DNA from: Sipunculus nudus
Lineage: Eukaryota > Annelida > Sipuncula > Golfingiida > Sipunculidae
Direction of reading: 5' to 3'
NCBI GenBank assembly: GCA_026874595.1
Contig: CM049314.1
Span: forward strand, 16,858,729 to 16,922,728
DNA: 64,000 nt
The number at the start of each line of letters is the position of its first letter. Within the stretch, counting starts at the first letter, position 1. Below, one piece after another: positions 11,981 to 23,860 of this stretch. A program made the position numbers and the translations under genes. Below the pieces are notes generated by a model, which saw nothing but the letters and a program-made list of their open reading frames with translations, was not told the DNA's origin and searched no databases.

Positions 11981-12880
11981 CAACTGTATAGACAGAGGCA
12001 CAAACGACATGCAGCAGTGACAGACAGAGGCATAAACAACATGCAGACTGTGACAGAAGAGGCACAAACGACATGCAGACTGTGACAGAAGAGGCCCAAA
12101 CGACATGCAGACTGTGACAGAAGAGGCACAAACGACATGCAGTCTGTGACAGACAGAGGCACAAACAACATGCAGACTGTGACAGAAGAGGCACAAACGA
12201 CATGCAGACTGTGACAGACAGAGGCACAAACGACATGCAGTCTGTGACAGACAGAGGAACAAACGACATGCAGACTGTGACAGAAGAGGCATAAACGAAA
12301 TGCAGACTGTGACAGACAGAGGCACAAACGACATGCAGTCTGTGACAGACAGAGACACAAACAACATGCAGACTGTGACAGAAGAGGCACAAACGACATG
12401 CAGACTGTGACAGACAGAGGCACAAACGACATGCAGACTGTGACAGACAGAGGATCAAACGACAAGCAGACTGTGACAGACAGAGGCACACACGACATGC
12501 AGACTGTGACAGACAGAGGCACATGCGACATGCAAACCGTGACAGACAGAGGCACAGACGACATGCTGACTGTATAGACAGAGGCACAAACGACATGCAG
12601 CAGTGACAGACAGAGGCACAAACGTCATGCAGACTGTGACAGACAGAGGCACAAACGACATGCAGACTGTGAGAGACAGAGGCACCAACGACATGCAGAC
12701 TGTGACAGACAGAGGCACAAGCGACATGCTGACTGTGACAGACAGACGCACAAATGACATGCACACTGTGACAGAAGAGGTACAAACGACATGCAGACTG
12801 TGACAGACAGAGGCACAAACGACATGCAGACTGTGACAGACAGAGGCACAAAAGACATGCAGACTGTGACAGACCGAGGA
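11981..12880. repeat. Minisatellite, 33 bp unit with 32 bp variants, about 27 copies
   Basis: The unit is ACAGACAGAGGCACAAACGA followed by CATGCAGACTGTG. Many units lack one base (ACAGAAGAGGC), giving 32 bp. The distinctive variant TGTATAGACAGAGGC...GCAGCAGTGACAG occurs at about 11985 and again at about 12571, so a block of about 586 bp was duplicated inside the array. The minus strand is open in all three frames, including a 400-codon frame (11895-13097). This follows from the unit having no stop in any minus frame. The Cys/Ser/Val-rich product should not be taken as a protein. Confidence 0.95.
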
Positions 12881-13080
12881 GTGGAGTGCTTCCAGTGTCC
12901 GACACCCACAATGCAAAATGCAGACGCCACAGACAGTCCAGACACTGGCAGACAGACGGAGTGACAGAAGCATGGATGGAGAGAAGGACAAACACTTGCA
13001 AAGAAAGGCAAACAGATGGACAGATGAAAAGACAGGCCGCAAAAAAAATAAATAAATAAATAAATAAAATAACAGACGGA
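12881..13080. repeat. Degenerate GACA-rich tail and (AAAT)n run
   Basis: Loosely repeated GACAGACNGA words continue the array's sequence type without a fixed period. A run of AAAT units occupies about 13042-13071. Confidence 0.6.
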
Positions 13081-13899
13081 TCCACATAAGCGAGCAAAAA
13101 GATATTGACTAGTCATTTCCCCGTTGAAATAAATCCTTTAGTTAACTAGGACGGATTTTGTCAACAAACTACGTGACTATTGACACAAGCGTAGATGCCC
13201 CAGTAATTCACTTGTCGACTTTGTTTGGAGTCATTGTCCTTGTAAATGTGGTTTCTTTGTCGCTAGGTGAAATAATATAAAACGCCACTTTGCTCGATGG
13301 AAAAAAAAAACTGATGCATAGCGCTACGGCCATCTGTCTTATGAGCTGCTACCAGGGAAACCAGAAAAGGGGCAATTTACACAATTATAATGTAAAGAAA
13401 ATTGATCAGTTTTCTGTTGTCCGTAAACAGATGCTTTCTTCAACGACAATAAAGAAACGTGTTTGGATAAATGTCTGGAGTAGTTTGAAAGACCACCCGT
13501 CACGTCTCTGAAATAACCACAAAGGCTGAGATAAGACTAAACTGTAAACACACGGTCGTTCTGCTTTTGATCTGTGACACAAAATATCATAAAATTTATT
13601 AGTCGATTTTTTTCAATATAATTACTTTCTTCTCACCAGCCTTCATGGATATTCAAATTCGAATGAATTCTGCAAAATAATACATTTCTACTAACCTTCC
13701 GGAGAAAAACCGATAATTACATTCATTATTAATGATTGAATGTATCGTGTACTTAATCTAATTATTAACATAACGTTAATGAGTCATTAAAGTCCTCTCA
13801 GTATCCATTAAACCGAATCGACATACGTCATGAATGCAGCATACTCAACACGGCTATTACGCATGGACAGCCAGCAATATGTATGGCGGACAGTCAAAC

Positions 13900-13902
<3 letters not shown>
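13081..13902. other. Non-coding stretch, nothing recognised
   Basis: Short frames only. No repeat or gene signature is seen. Confidence 0.45.

Positions 13903-13947
<45 letters not shown>
13903..13947. repeat. (GA)n microsatellite
   Basis: GA run of about 45 bp ending in GATTAAATGTA, directly beside the SINE. Confidence 0.95.
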
Positions 13948-13949
<2 letters not shown>

Positions 13950-13955
13950 AATGTA

Positions 13956-14211
13956 AAGGTAAAAGGTAAGGTCTGATATCGCCGAGGATGTAAGTCTCAT
14001 CCTAATATACACTTTACCTCCCTGGTCTTTCGGGTGTGTTCATTCTTGTAACTTTAACGGCTCCCTGTTGAAGAATGCAATACAGGCAGCCATTATAGCC
14101 TAGGTCGAGAAAGCGCAACCTTGTGGTAAAGACTGTTAGAACGGGACGCGAACCCCACAACCTTGTGGTGACAAGTCGAGCGCCCTGACCATCACGCCAC
14201 CACGCTCAACA
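13956..14211 (-). mobile_element. tRNA-derived SINE, minus strand
   Basis: Read on the minus strand, the head holds an RNA polymerase III A box (TGGCGTGATGGTCAGGGC, at 14182-14199) and a B box (GGGGTTCGCGTCCC, at 14143-14156) at tRNA-like spacing. About 180 bp of unrelated body follows. Both ends are bordered by AAATGTA (13949-13955 and 14212-14218), which fits a 7 bp target duplication. The sequence outside is itself duplicated: ATGTATGG-GGCGGA...GAGAGAGATTAAATGTA occurs on both sides. The AAATGTA match may therefore partly reflect an older tandem repeat. A functional tRNA is excluded by the missing acceptor-stem pairing and the long non-tRNA body. Confidence 0.75.
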
Positions 14212-14218
14212 AAATGTA

Positions 14219-16574
14219 TGGGCGGAGGGACAGCCTAACACAGTATCGGTGAGAGAGATTAAATGTATACGACAGACAGCAGCCAAACCCTGTACTTACA
14301 GAGTTAATTTAAAATGATAAGAGCAATATAAAAAAACAAGAGTGACACTGTGATTACATGTGTTAAACATTTTAAGAATGTATCCCTTTCAAATTTATTC
14401 CTCCCCGGGGTTATTGGGACTGAAAGAGTAAAGCGTTGATCAGTCGGACCTCCAGGTCATTTTTTTCTTATAGTTCTTATATTTTCTTACAGTTACGAAT
14501 ACAAATAATCCGGTCATCGGGAATTATTAAAGTGATCACTTTCTTAATTATCATGTTATTATGCGATGATGTTTATGAAGATAGCGGTGGGTAATCCTAC
14601 AGATGGCACCAGACTTGGTTGACGTGAGGTATTTACGTCTTTCATCTCTGTGTCTACAGATAAACGCCTGGTCCGTGAGTCAGGGGCTGCCAGCTATCCA
14701 CCGAAATAGCCGTTAAGTCCGGGAGGATGGTTTATGTATGAAGGGCTACGCCGTGTGGATGCGCGGGGTCAGACAGTATTAAGCAGTGTTTTGGCAGTTA
14801 CGCTGAGAAAGAAAATTAATGTGAAAAGTATAACTTTGTTATTTGTCGCTGACGTCGCTATTCTCAACCGGCCCCGCTTTCCCCGTATCATACATGACCT
14901 ACGTCAATATATTTTATCTCTAACCACTCTTCGCCATTAGCGGGATTCTAATTCTATAAAGACCACAGGAAGAAAACACTGCCCTCTATGCTGCTTCTTC
15001 AGTCTTATATGCTACTCAGTCTAGTGTTATATTTACATCTTATATATATATATTAATTTCCTTTATGTTGTTTTTCTTTACGGTGATGATTCTACAATCC
15101 CGAGTGTTTTTTTAAGGTCTAAGCTTGTTCTTATTTATTTTTGTTCCGAGAATACACGCTGGGTCGAATTACTAAAATACCTTGTAGTAACCAATAATTT
15201 ACTTTATAAATAATTTATTTTATAAATGAAAATGTAAATAATCTATCGAAACAAGTGACCCATTGGTCATGACGCTCAGCTGACCAGCAGGCCAGTTTTG
15301 CCTGACATTCAGAACCTCACTGGATATAGGCCTACAGTTAAAAGATTATGGGCATAACGAATACAATTTGAGTCCCGTCTGACTTTCAGGGTGCTCAAAT
15401 CACGATTTTGCCCAAAGCTCACAGAATATAGATCAACATGACCTAATTTTATATTTTTTCTTAAGATTTGCCTAGGACCTCCCTGGATGTACAGTTAGAA
15501 GTTTTTTTATGTCCAAAGGGTACGGTTTGTGCTCTGTAAACGTCCAGACTGCTTTATTTAAATGTTTTAAAATAGAAAAAAATTTCGTAGAAATTGGAAA
15601 AAAATGTGGCGCCACCAATCACTATGACAATGAAGGCATTAGTTATTCAGATACTGGAGTTCTTGTAAAATTTTTCAAATTATTCTGGATGCACGAACAG
15701 CTCCTATTTCTCGGAGAATACAGGTCCAAGTGACCTATACTTTTGGTGTCCAAGGAGATTTTCTATTGATCTCCCTTGATGTTCAGTTAGAAGTTTACAG
15801 GTCCAGTGGTTACGAATTGTGCCCTGTTAACGTACAGGCAGACAGACAGACGAACGCCGGAAAAAGAATCTGACTTTCATTCAGCTGAGATAAAAACCAT
15901 TTAGATTACGATGATAAACCAGAACATAGCAGCTGAGAATAAAGTGTACATAAATACAAAGGCGTTTAAGTTAAGAAAAAGTTTACTGTGGTATCATTTT
16001 GCAGACCTGCTAATCTTTCACCCTATTTTTGATGTATGAAATAGTAGTTAATGGGATGAGAATATTTAGATGTCATGGATTAAATTACTGATGATATATT
16101 GATCATATTGATTATAGATATCGGTTGACCTGTTCTCATTCTTATTCTCCGTGAGAGTATGAGCATATGCTAGGATTAGTAGATAGGATGCGTTTATAGA
16201 TGTGGTTGTCTGCTTGAGGTCGTTGGGAGCTCCTTGTATATTTTCCCATAGAACCTTCTATCAATGTCTTAGTGCATGTTTTCAAATCTCGCGAGACCAA
16301 CGAAACATGTCACGTGACGTCCTGTTAGATCTCTTAGGTCACAGATGAAACGGTAGTTATTTTCGGAAAACTGACAAGGACCAATCCCCTCGGAGTCATT
16401 AATGTCCCTCCAAGCAGATACACCTTCATAAAATCGATCGCGCTTATATTTCTGTTTGTCATTTATATTTATAAACGAACCTATAGACCCCGGTACCACG
16501 GCAAGTTTAATATATTGGTGAAGAGTTCGCACTTATATCATGAAATATATACACATTACTTCATAATTTCACTT
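14219..16574. other. Non-coding stretch with one diverged duplication
   Basis: The only structure seen is the pair of related segments entered at 15424-15845, plus a short TA run near 15042. Open frames are short. Confidence 0.45.
15424..15845 (+). repeat. Two related segments about 300 bp apart
   Basis: The segments at about 15438-15550 and 15728-15845 share the order GACCT..., TCCCTKGATGTWCAGTTAGA, AGTTT...GTCCA, then TGTGCYCTGTWAACGT. The second continues into CAGACAGACAGACGAACG. Both look like copies of one dispersed repeat. The short open frame between them is not protein-like. Confidence 0.55.
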
Positions 16575-16680
16575 ACACTCCCGAGGCAGCGGAAAATCTT
16601 GCTCCTCTTAAAAAGTTACTGATTTTCTCCTGCGAAATAGGTAGCAGGCCTATTGGTAAAGCGCTGTGTAAAGAGCGTAT
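16575..16680. mobile_element. 106 bp MITE, family 2, with 9 bp target duplication
   Basis: The left end ACACTCCCGAGGCAGCGG and right end GCGCTGTGTAAAGAGCGTAT match the two ends of the 704 bp element at 53050-53753. The middle of the longer element is missing here. The copy is bordered by exact ATTTCACTT repeats (16566-16574 and 16681-16689). The outermost bases form a short inverted repeat (ACRCTC/GAGCGT). A direct repeat of 8-9 bp suggests hAT or a relative. No transposase is present. Confidence 0.75.
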
Positions 16681-16689
16681 ATTTCACTT

Positions 16690-17735
16690 TTTATAAATAT
16701 CTATGGCATTATTTATTGTTGACTCTTCAAACAGACAGGGTTTTGGTGATAATCTGAAAGAATGATCACTCCCCTGTCCCACGTTTCTCGCTCATACAGT
16801 GAAAACTATTTAAAACAGCCACCAGTGGGACTGGGTAAATTGCATGGTCTTAATTCACAAGTGGCCGTATAAGCTAGGTCAGTTATAACCAATGTGAAAG
16901 CTTTCGGTTGAGTCCAAAGTGGTCTTAATAGACTGGTGGCCTTTTTAAACCTACATGTAGTCTGTCAGCACGGTTCCACTGTGCAGAGTATTCATGTTTG
17001 GAGATTTTTAACTCCATGAACTGCTTCCGCATGCGCAGTAGCAGGTGGTTGTACCAGAACTAGATGACTTGCCTTTATTTGTGTCGTAATGCCTTGTGGT
17101 ATTCGTGGGACACGGCGAACAGTACGTTTTTCGGGGATATATCACATTTTTGTTTGAGCGAACTGGAACCCTGTATTTAGGAGGAGGCGTAGCCCAGAGC
17201 AGTCAGAGTTGAGATTCCCCGATTAGATACCAGTCAGTTCCTTTAAGGCAAAATGGCCGAAGCCTGATAGAATCTGAGAGGTTGGCTTAAGTCCCTTAAT
17301 GGCCCCTTGCATGTTTAAGCAAAGAGAGATTAATCATAACATATCTTCCTTATGGCATGATTACGGTCACCATACAAGAGACTTTGGCGCCATTAGGCCA
17401 TGGTTCTATCCTCAAAATAAAAGATTCCCTAGATATTTGGCATTTTGTTATGAACCGAATCCTGGTGTTCATCTTGAGTCCCCCATGAATTTACAGCAGT
17501 GCTTTCTGTCTTCTGATGTATTTACAGCAGTACATCTTTCATCCCCGTGTTTTTATAGAAGAGCCTCTTAAACCCCCCCCCCCCCCCTCCACCCCGCCCC
17601 CCCCCCCACCCCGCCCTATGTTTTGCCTCCCACTGTTTCTGCTGGAGAGCCGCTGTCCTTTCACTCCAGGGATTCCTCTTGTCGTCGTCTGTATATATAT
17701 AGCAGGAATTTTTTGTATTCCGCTGTGTTAATAGA
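16690..17735. other. Non-coding stretch with a C-rich run
   Basis: No gene is recognised. A poly-C tract broken by single T, A and G bases lies at about 17573-17613. Confidence 0.45.
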
Positions 17736-18432
17736 AATGTCTCACACTGTCACATATTCACCTACCCATACCATTATCACAGGACAGTTATACCCCAGGG
17801 TGTCACATATTCATCTACCCATACCAGTACTAAAGGACAGTTAATCCGGACAGTGTCACATATTCACCTACCAATACCATTACTACAGGACAGTTATACC
17901 CACAGTGTCACATATTCACCTACCCATACCATTATCACAGGACAGTTATACCCCAGGGTGTCACATATTCATCTGCCCATACCAGTACTAAAGGACAGTT
18001 AATCCGGACAGTGTCACATATTCATGTACCAATACCATTACTACAGGACAGTTATACCCCACAGTGTCACATATTCACCTACCCATACCATTACTACAAG
18101 ACATTTATACCCCACAGTGTCACATATCCACCTACCAATACCATTACTTCAGGACAGTCAATCCCGATACTGTCACATATTAACCTACCAATAACATTAC
18201 TCAGGACAGTTAATCCCGTCAGCGTCACATATTTACCTACCCATACCATTACTTCAGGACAGTTATACCCCACAGTGTTACATATTCACCTACTAATACC
18301 ATTACTACAGGACAGATAAAACCTACAGTGTCACATATTGACCTACCCATACCATTACTTCAGGATAGTTAATCCCTTACAGTGTAACATATTGACCCAC
18401 CCATACCATTACCTCAGGACAGTTAAACCAAC
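17736..18432. repeat. Minisatellite, about 53 bp unit, about 13 copies
   Basis: The unit contains TGTCACATATTCACCTACCC, ATACCATTACTACAGGACAG and TTATACCCCACAG. A group of three units recurs with a shift of about 158 bp: the ATTATCACAGG variant is at about 17772 and 17930, each followed by the AGTACTAAAGG variant. This indicates block-wise amplification at the 5' side. The predicted peptides (HIHLPIPLLQDS-like) are artefacts. Confidence 0.93.
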
Positions 18433-20492
18433 AAGTATTCGTTTGTATCTGGAAATCTGATATTTCGGGGACTGGTTATTCTTTATGTGATTGTATTGTT
18501 ATCATTTCCTCGTATGTGTTTACCTCAAGTTTCATAAAAAAAAAATCTTGGCTGGCTACTGAAACTGCATTTCATGTTGTAGCGTAATTTGATTTGTTGC
18601 AAACACTCAACGGTTTTAAAGGATTTTGTTTTATGTTTAATGAACATATGAAACGGGCTTTATTTTGATTTTATATCACTTAAAAAGTTAACTCATTTTC
18701 AGTTTACACGAGTATGTCTAATTGTAGATTATGCTTTTTTTGGTGAGTGTGTAGTCCATCACTCTTTTGAGAAGAAGCCGAGACGTATTGGTCATCTGAA
18801 CAACGTCAGCATAAAATCTAACATTTGTTTTATGAGTTTAATGTACAGCGTGTGTCAGTGAACGTATGGAATCGCCGTGTGCTGCAGAGCGGTTATAATA
18901 TTTATTCTGCAGCTTAATCGAAAATAATATGGCGGAAAAAAGGACAACACGCTGCTGCGTCTACCTATTGAGTAAAGCTTTTTGTCATCTTGAAGGGCTA
19001 CTACTTCAACGGAGATACGGTTTTGATTCGCTAAGCTTCTGTTATCATAATGTGGGACCGAGAGACAACGGTAGTCCAAAAATGAGATCCGACTTTCAAC
19101 CCGGAAGTCGCTCAATCAACCTCACAATGTCCAAAGAATCAAAAGTAACAGAGTCTCTTATTAACAGCCCGTCCACACCAAAGAGAGGCTTTATGAGATA
19201 CTGGTTGTCGGTGCATCAGCCTTAATGGGCTAAGCAGTCTCTGAACTCGATTAACCCGCTCGGCGTCTCTAAGTAAATGATACAGAAACTAAGAGATCGA
19301 CGTGCTCTATCAAGTAGCGCGCGTGTCTTGCTTACGGAACTTATGGCTGTGCACCAAGACCTATTTAGCTTTCTAATTATCTGGTGTATAAAACATGAAC
19401 ATAGACATTGGATTGTGGATCCTGGGAACTCTTTGTCAGTCTTGTTGTGGCCCGTCCTGTGTTTGGTCATAATTAGTGACCCTCTCATTCCTAATGCGGG
19501 GATGAATTTTACGGCTTTTCCTTTGGTAAGAGGTCTTTTTCAACTGAACAGATTGAAATTTATATATTCAAAGCCGAATGTGTGCTACTAGTTTAATAAA
19601 ACTTCTATTGTTTCTAAAATAGATTGTTGGTATTTTGATCAAAAGGGAGATGAATGTATAAATGTCTGCTGTCTGTGATAACAACAAAATGCCAAGCTAT
19701 AATTAAACTACACGGACTGGTTATCAAGCGTCATGCACACAGACCACACCACTCAATAACAGTCCATTCTATAAAGCCACATATAGGATATTCGTGTAAA
19801 GGGAGTTATTTTGGTGTAGTCAGGGCCAGATCACTAAACCATGCAGAAACGCAACAGTAAGAACTGCATGGTGAAATCTCATGATGTTTACTGTTTCTTC
19901 GATATCAAACCCACAAATAACGAAATTGACTCTAACTAGAGGTAAAACTTGCTTGTAGTGTCATAGAGATCACCTCAAACATAAAATGGTCACCTTACCA
20001 CAGTGCCTGTGACGGGCATGTGTTATTTGATTTGATTCCCCCTGCCTATGACGGGTATTCACATAACTTATTCATCGGTAATTTTCTGTTAGGACTATTA
20101 TTTATAATATTTGTCATTTAAACTCAGGAAAAACGGTCACAAAATCCAGTTAACATAATCCTTTACGCTTAAGCATGAAAATGTGTCCGTGTCGAAATAT
20201 CTCTGTAAATCGAACGAAAGTAAGGGCAGTTAAACATATTTAGCTGTTGTTATATTTTGGCTTAATGCTTGCCGGAATCAAAGAGTTCGGCAAGAATATT
20301 GGTTGGTTGCGTATACCTGTTTGTCTCCATCTGTCTGTTTGTTTGCCCGACAAAGGTCAAGGTCAAAACCATCGGGAAAAAAACGAGAAAATTTATTTTT
20401 ATCATAACTTGGTCAAAATTGGTCATGTCAGCCTCATCCTTACCTCATTATGTTTATCATTCCGTGGCCTTTTCTCTAATATGTAGATGACC
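18433..20492. other. Non-coding stretch, nothing recognised with confidence
   Basis: A plus-strand frame at 18929-19225 begins ATGGCGGAAAAAAGG and would encode 98 residues, but it has no recognisable domain and no supporting context. The region 20310-20420 resembles the common TCTGTCTGTTTG...AAGGTCAAGGTC type of dispersed invertebrate repeat. Confidence 0.4.
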
Positions 20493-20957
20493 CATATAGC
20501 TTGGGACAGAGAGGCGTGACCTGAGGACAGAGAGGCGTGAGCTTGGGACAGAGATGCGTGACCTGAGGACAGAGAGGCGTTAGCTTGGGACAGAGAGGCG
20601 CGGGCTGGGGACTGAGAAGCGTGAGCTGGAGACAGAGAGGCTTGACCTGAGGACACAAGAGGCGTGAGCTTGGGACAGAGAGGCGTGACCTGAGGACAGA
20701 GAGGCGTGAGCTTGGGACAGAGAGGCGTGACCTGAGGACAGAGAGGCGTGAGCTTGGGACAGAGAGGCGAGGGCTGGGGACTGGGAGGCATGAGCTGGAG
20801 ACAGAGAGGCGTGAGCTTCGGACAGAGGGGCGTGATCTGAGGACAGAGAGGCGTGAGCTTGGGACAGAGAGGCGTGACCTGAGGACAGAGAGGCGTGACC
20901 TGAGGACAGAGAGGCGTGAACTGTGGACAGAGAGGCGTGACCTGAGGACAGATTGTC
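20493..20957. repeat. Minisatellite, 21 bp unit in a 42 bp dimer
   Basis: Two alternating 21-mers, GAGGCGTGAGCTTGGGACAG+A and GAGGCGTGACCTGAGGACAG+A, repeat across the array, with a few GCTGGGGACTG and GCTGGAGACAG variants. The 7-codon period keeps two minus-strand frames open (Leu-Cys-Pro-rich and Ala-Ser-Leu-rich). A short related array is at 24643-24735, as part of the local duplication. Confidence 0.93.
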
Positions 20958-21427
20958 TCGTCCCAAGACGCTTTATTCCGATTCGCTCTGCTCCTCTCTG
21001 CTGATCTTATCACAGTTGTGGATTCCGCAACAAGAGGACAGAGAGACGCGATGTCATGCTAGTTGTCAACAATCATCTGATTGAATGATGAAATAAAGAA
21101 TGTAGCTTATAAATAATGATTTCTTTGGTCTGTGACGTTCCGTGTGCAGTTAAAGCAGTGAAAGATCGTGGAACACCTACTTATCCTTTCTAACAAGTTT
21201 ATGAAATATCAAATAAAAAAAAAAATTTAACGGACGGGGGATTGAACTTCTGATTGAACTTCTGTGTACTGAAAATCAGTATATGTTTGAAAACGGTGAT
21301 ATGTAACACGGCTTTAATGTCTTAATTGTGTCATTTGCAGGGAAATAAACTAGATGAAGCGATCATTCTTTTATACTGTGACAGATATATTTTGCGTGGG
21401 TCCTGCATTAACACCATCTGCTCAGAC

Positions 21428-22736
21428 CCTGTAAAAATAATAACCGGTCAAAAATAATCACCGGTCAAAAATAATCACCGGTCAAAAATAATCACCGGTC
21501 AAAAATAATCACCGGTCAAAAATAATCACCAGTCTGAAATAATCACCAGTCAAAAATAATCACCAGTCAAAAATAATCACCGGTCAAAAATAATCACTGG
21601 TCTAAAATAATCACCGGTCTAAAATAATCACCTGTCTAAAATAATCACCGGTTAAAAATAATTACTGGTCTAAAATAATCACTGGTCAAAAATAATCACA
21701 GGTCTAAAATAATCATCGGTCTAAAATAATCACTGGTCAAAAATAATCACCGGTCTAAAATAATCACCGGTCTAAAATAATCACCAGTCTAAAATAATCA
21801 CTGGTCAAAAATAATCATGGGTCTAAAATAATCACCGGTCTAAAATAATCACCAGTCTAAAATAATCACTGGTCAAAAATAATCACTGGTCTATTTTAAT
21901 CACCGGTCTAAAATAATCACCGGTTAAAAATAATTACTGGTCTAAAATAATCACTGGTAAAAAATAATCACCGGTCTAAAATAATCACCGGTCTAAAATT
22001 ATCACTTGTCAAAAATAATCACTGGTCTAAAATAATCACCGGTCTAAAATAATCACTGGTCAAAAATAATCACCGGTCTAAAATAATCACCGGTCTAAAA
22101 TAATCACTGGTCAAAAATAATCACCGGTCTAAAATATTCACCGGTCTAAAATAATCACTGGTCTAAAATAATCACTGGTCAAAAATAATCACCGGTCTAA
22201 AATAATTACCGGTCTAAAATAATCAATGGTCTGAAATAATAACCGGTCAAAAATAATCACTGGTCTAAAATAATCACAAGTCTGAAATAATCACCGGTCA
22301 AAAATAATCACCTGTCTAAAATTATCACCGGTTAAAAATAATTACTGGTCTAAAATAATCACTGGTCAAAAATAATCACCGGTCTAAAATAATCACCGGT
22401 CTAAAATAATCACTGGTCAAAAATAATCACCGGTCAAAAATAATCACCAGTCAAAAATAATCACCGGTCAAAAATAATCACTGGTCTAAAATAATCACTG
22501 GTCAAAAATAATCACCGGTCTAAAATAATCACCGGTCTAAAATAATCACCGGTCTAAAATAATCACCAGTCTAAAATAATCACCCGTCAAAAATAATCAC
22601 CGGTCTAAAATAATCACTGGTCTAAAATAATCACTGGTAAAAAATAATCACCGGTCTAAAATAATCACCGGTCTAAAATAATCACCGGTCTAAAATAATC
22701 ACTGGTCAAAAATAATCACTGGTCAAAAATAATCAC
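21428..22736. repeat. Minisatellite, 17 bp unit, about 77 copies
   Basis: The unit is AAAATAATCACCGGTCT, with frequent variants at two places: CCGG, CTGG or CCAG, and a T or A after GTC. The copies are directly adjacent with no spacer. Short runs of variant units recur in the same order (for example CCGGTTA then TTACTGGTCTA at about 21649, 21921 and 22329), so the array grew by block duplication as well as by single-unit steps. Confidence 0.95.
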
Positions 22737-23610
22737 CCACGTGTGTCGGATTTCCCTTTTAAATGCAGTCCGTTGTTCCGACAATAATGGCAAACACGGT
22801 AAAATTGCAAGAATAACAACTCGATTGTCTGGCTGCCATCATATAACAGGCTAATTAAACTAACTGCAGAAGCTTCGCCATCGGTCACCATAACTACCAA
22901 GAGACAATTTCACCAACCATGTGATTAAACCTGAAAGCTAAAAGATGGCTCTTAAATTATCAGATTACGAAATATTATTAGCACTCACAGGTTCCATTTC
23001 TTCTGGAAACGGGCACGTGACCCAGTCATGCTTGGAACCCTTATGTCACTGGGGAATATCCCAGAATGCCCTCAACTTTTTAACTACAGTCAACATGGTT
23101 ATATTAATAGTGGTTACATCGTATGACTGAAATACGTTATTATAAACGTGTGTGTGTTCAAAAATATAACAGAAATGTCACAACAAAGGTTTTCTTCTTT
23201 ATTGTTAAATTATCCATAGGATACATAACCTAACACACTGAGAGCATATTGAAACATTAACAAAGAAATTATCATCCCCTGCATTCATGAATTTATGAGC
23301 CATTCGTTCCGACTATAACATAACAAAATGCGTCACTGCCTCATCTCGCTATTGTCGTGCTATGGTCACGTGATCAGTTTTATGACTGTGGTTAATTAAC
23401 TCCAGTCTACACACGGCAATAACATTTATCTGGTGAATCATTAATAAAATTAACCAACTGCTCTGACTATTTAGCTCGGATCACATTCGACCGAAATAAA
23501 AGTCAGAAAACACAGTGGAACTGAAACACATAGAAGTGTTCTTCTGTCATTGATATTTTCTCTGGTATATTTTATCTAACCATAAATGAATTCTACTTTC
23601 TAAACATTAT

Positions 23611-23613
<3 letters not shown>

Positions 23614-23648
<35 letters not shown>
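23614..23648. repeat. (TA)n microsatellite flanking SINE
   Basis: TA run of about 35 bp immediately before the SINE. A second run at 23813-23846 follows it. Confidence 0.95.
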
Positions 23649-23650
<2 letters not shown>

Positions 23651-23654
23651 TGCT

Positions 23655-23808
23655 ACAGGCAACATATAACAGCGGATAAAACTATCTCGCTAGTAAAGCT
23701 TGCTTTTCTAGCGAAGTGGTTTGAACGCCGGACATCTGCGCAACCGAAAATTGGTTCGAATCCAGGATCGGCCAAAAATTTTCCACTGGGCAATATGTTT
23801 ATGTAACA

Positions 23809-23812
<4 letters not shown>
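23655..23812 (+). mobile_element. tRNA-derived SINE, family A, copy in duplication 1
   Basis: On the plus strand there is an A box (TAGCGAAGTGGTTTGAACGC) and a B box (GGTTCGAATCC) at tRNA-like spacing. They are preceded by CTCGCTAGTAAAGCTTGC and followed by AGGATCGGCC and a short tail ending TATGTAACAA. The same family is at 26738-26880 and, on the minus strand, three times at 57267-58150. TA runs border it on both sides. Confidence 0.8.
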
Positions 23813-23849
<37 letters not shown>

Positions 23850-23860
23850 CGTCAATTTTC

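Larger units (their letters stand above)
20493..23860 (+). repeat. Local segmental duplication, copy 1 (about 3.4 kb)
   Basis: The order is a 21 bp array, a linker of about 470 bp, a 17 bp array, about 870 bp of non-repetitive sequence, a TA run and a SINE. The same order appears at 24643-26880. Shared landmarks include GTATATGTTTGAAAACGGTG, TGGGTCCTGCA near the 17 bp array, TCGATTGTCTGGCTGCCA and GGCACGTGACCCAGTCATGC. Most of the length difference from copy 2 comes from array copy number. No credible coding frame is conserved between the copies, so this looks like duplicated non-coding DNA. Confidence 0.9.

Noticed and set aside
11895-13097. 400-codon minus-strand open frame, Cys/Ser/Val-rich
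   Set aside because: It is the translation of the 33/32 bp minisatellite. The other two minus frames are equally open and the peptide repeats with the unit.
18929-19225. 98-codon plus-strand ATG frame
   Set aside because: No recognisable domain. Overlapping frames of similar length exist on the other strand, and there is no splice or promoter context.
20423-21013. 196-codon minus-strand frame of LCPQVTP-type repeats
   Set aside because: Product of the 21 bp array (7-codon period). A second frame is open as well, and there is no start context.
21428-22736. Possible CRISPR-like array
   Set aside because: Units are directly adjacent without unique spacers, and the context is animal DNA with no cas-like genes. 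The same reasoning removes the 52 bp and 53 bp arrays.
23690-23775. Functional tRNA genes at the A/B-box sites (also 14.15, 41.05 and 57.3-58.1 kb)
   Set aside because: The boxes are embedded in longer repeated bodies, acceptor stems do not pair, and several copies have damaged boxes. They are SINE heads.
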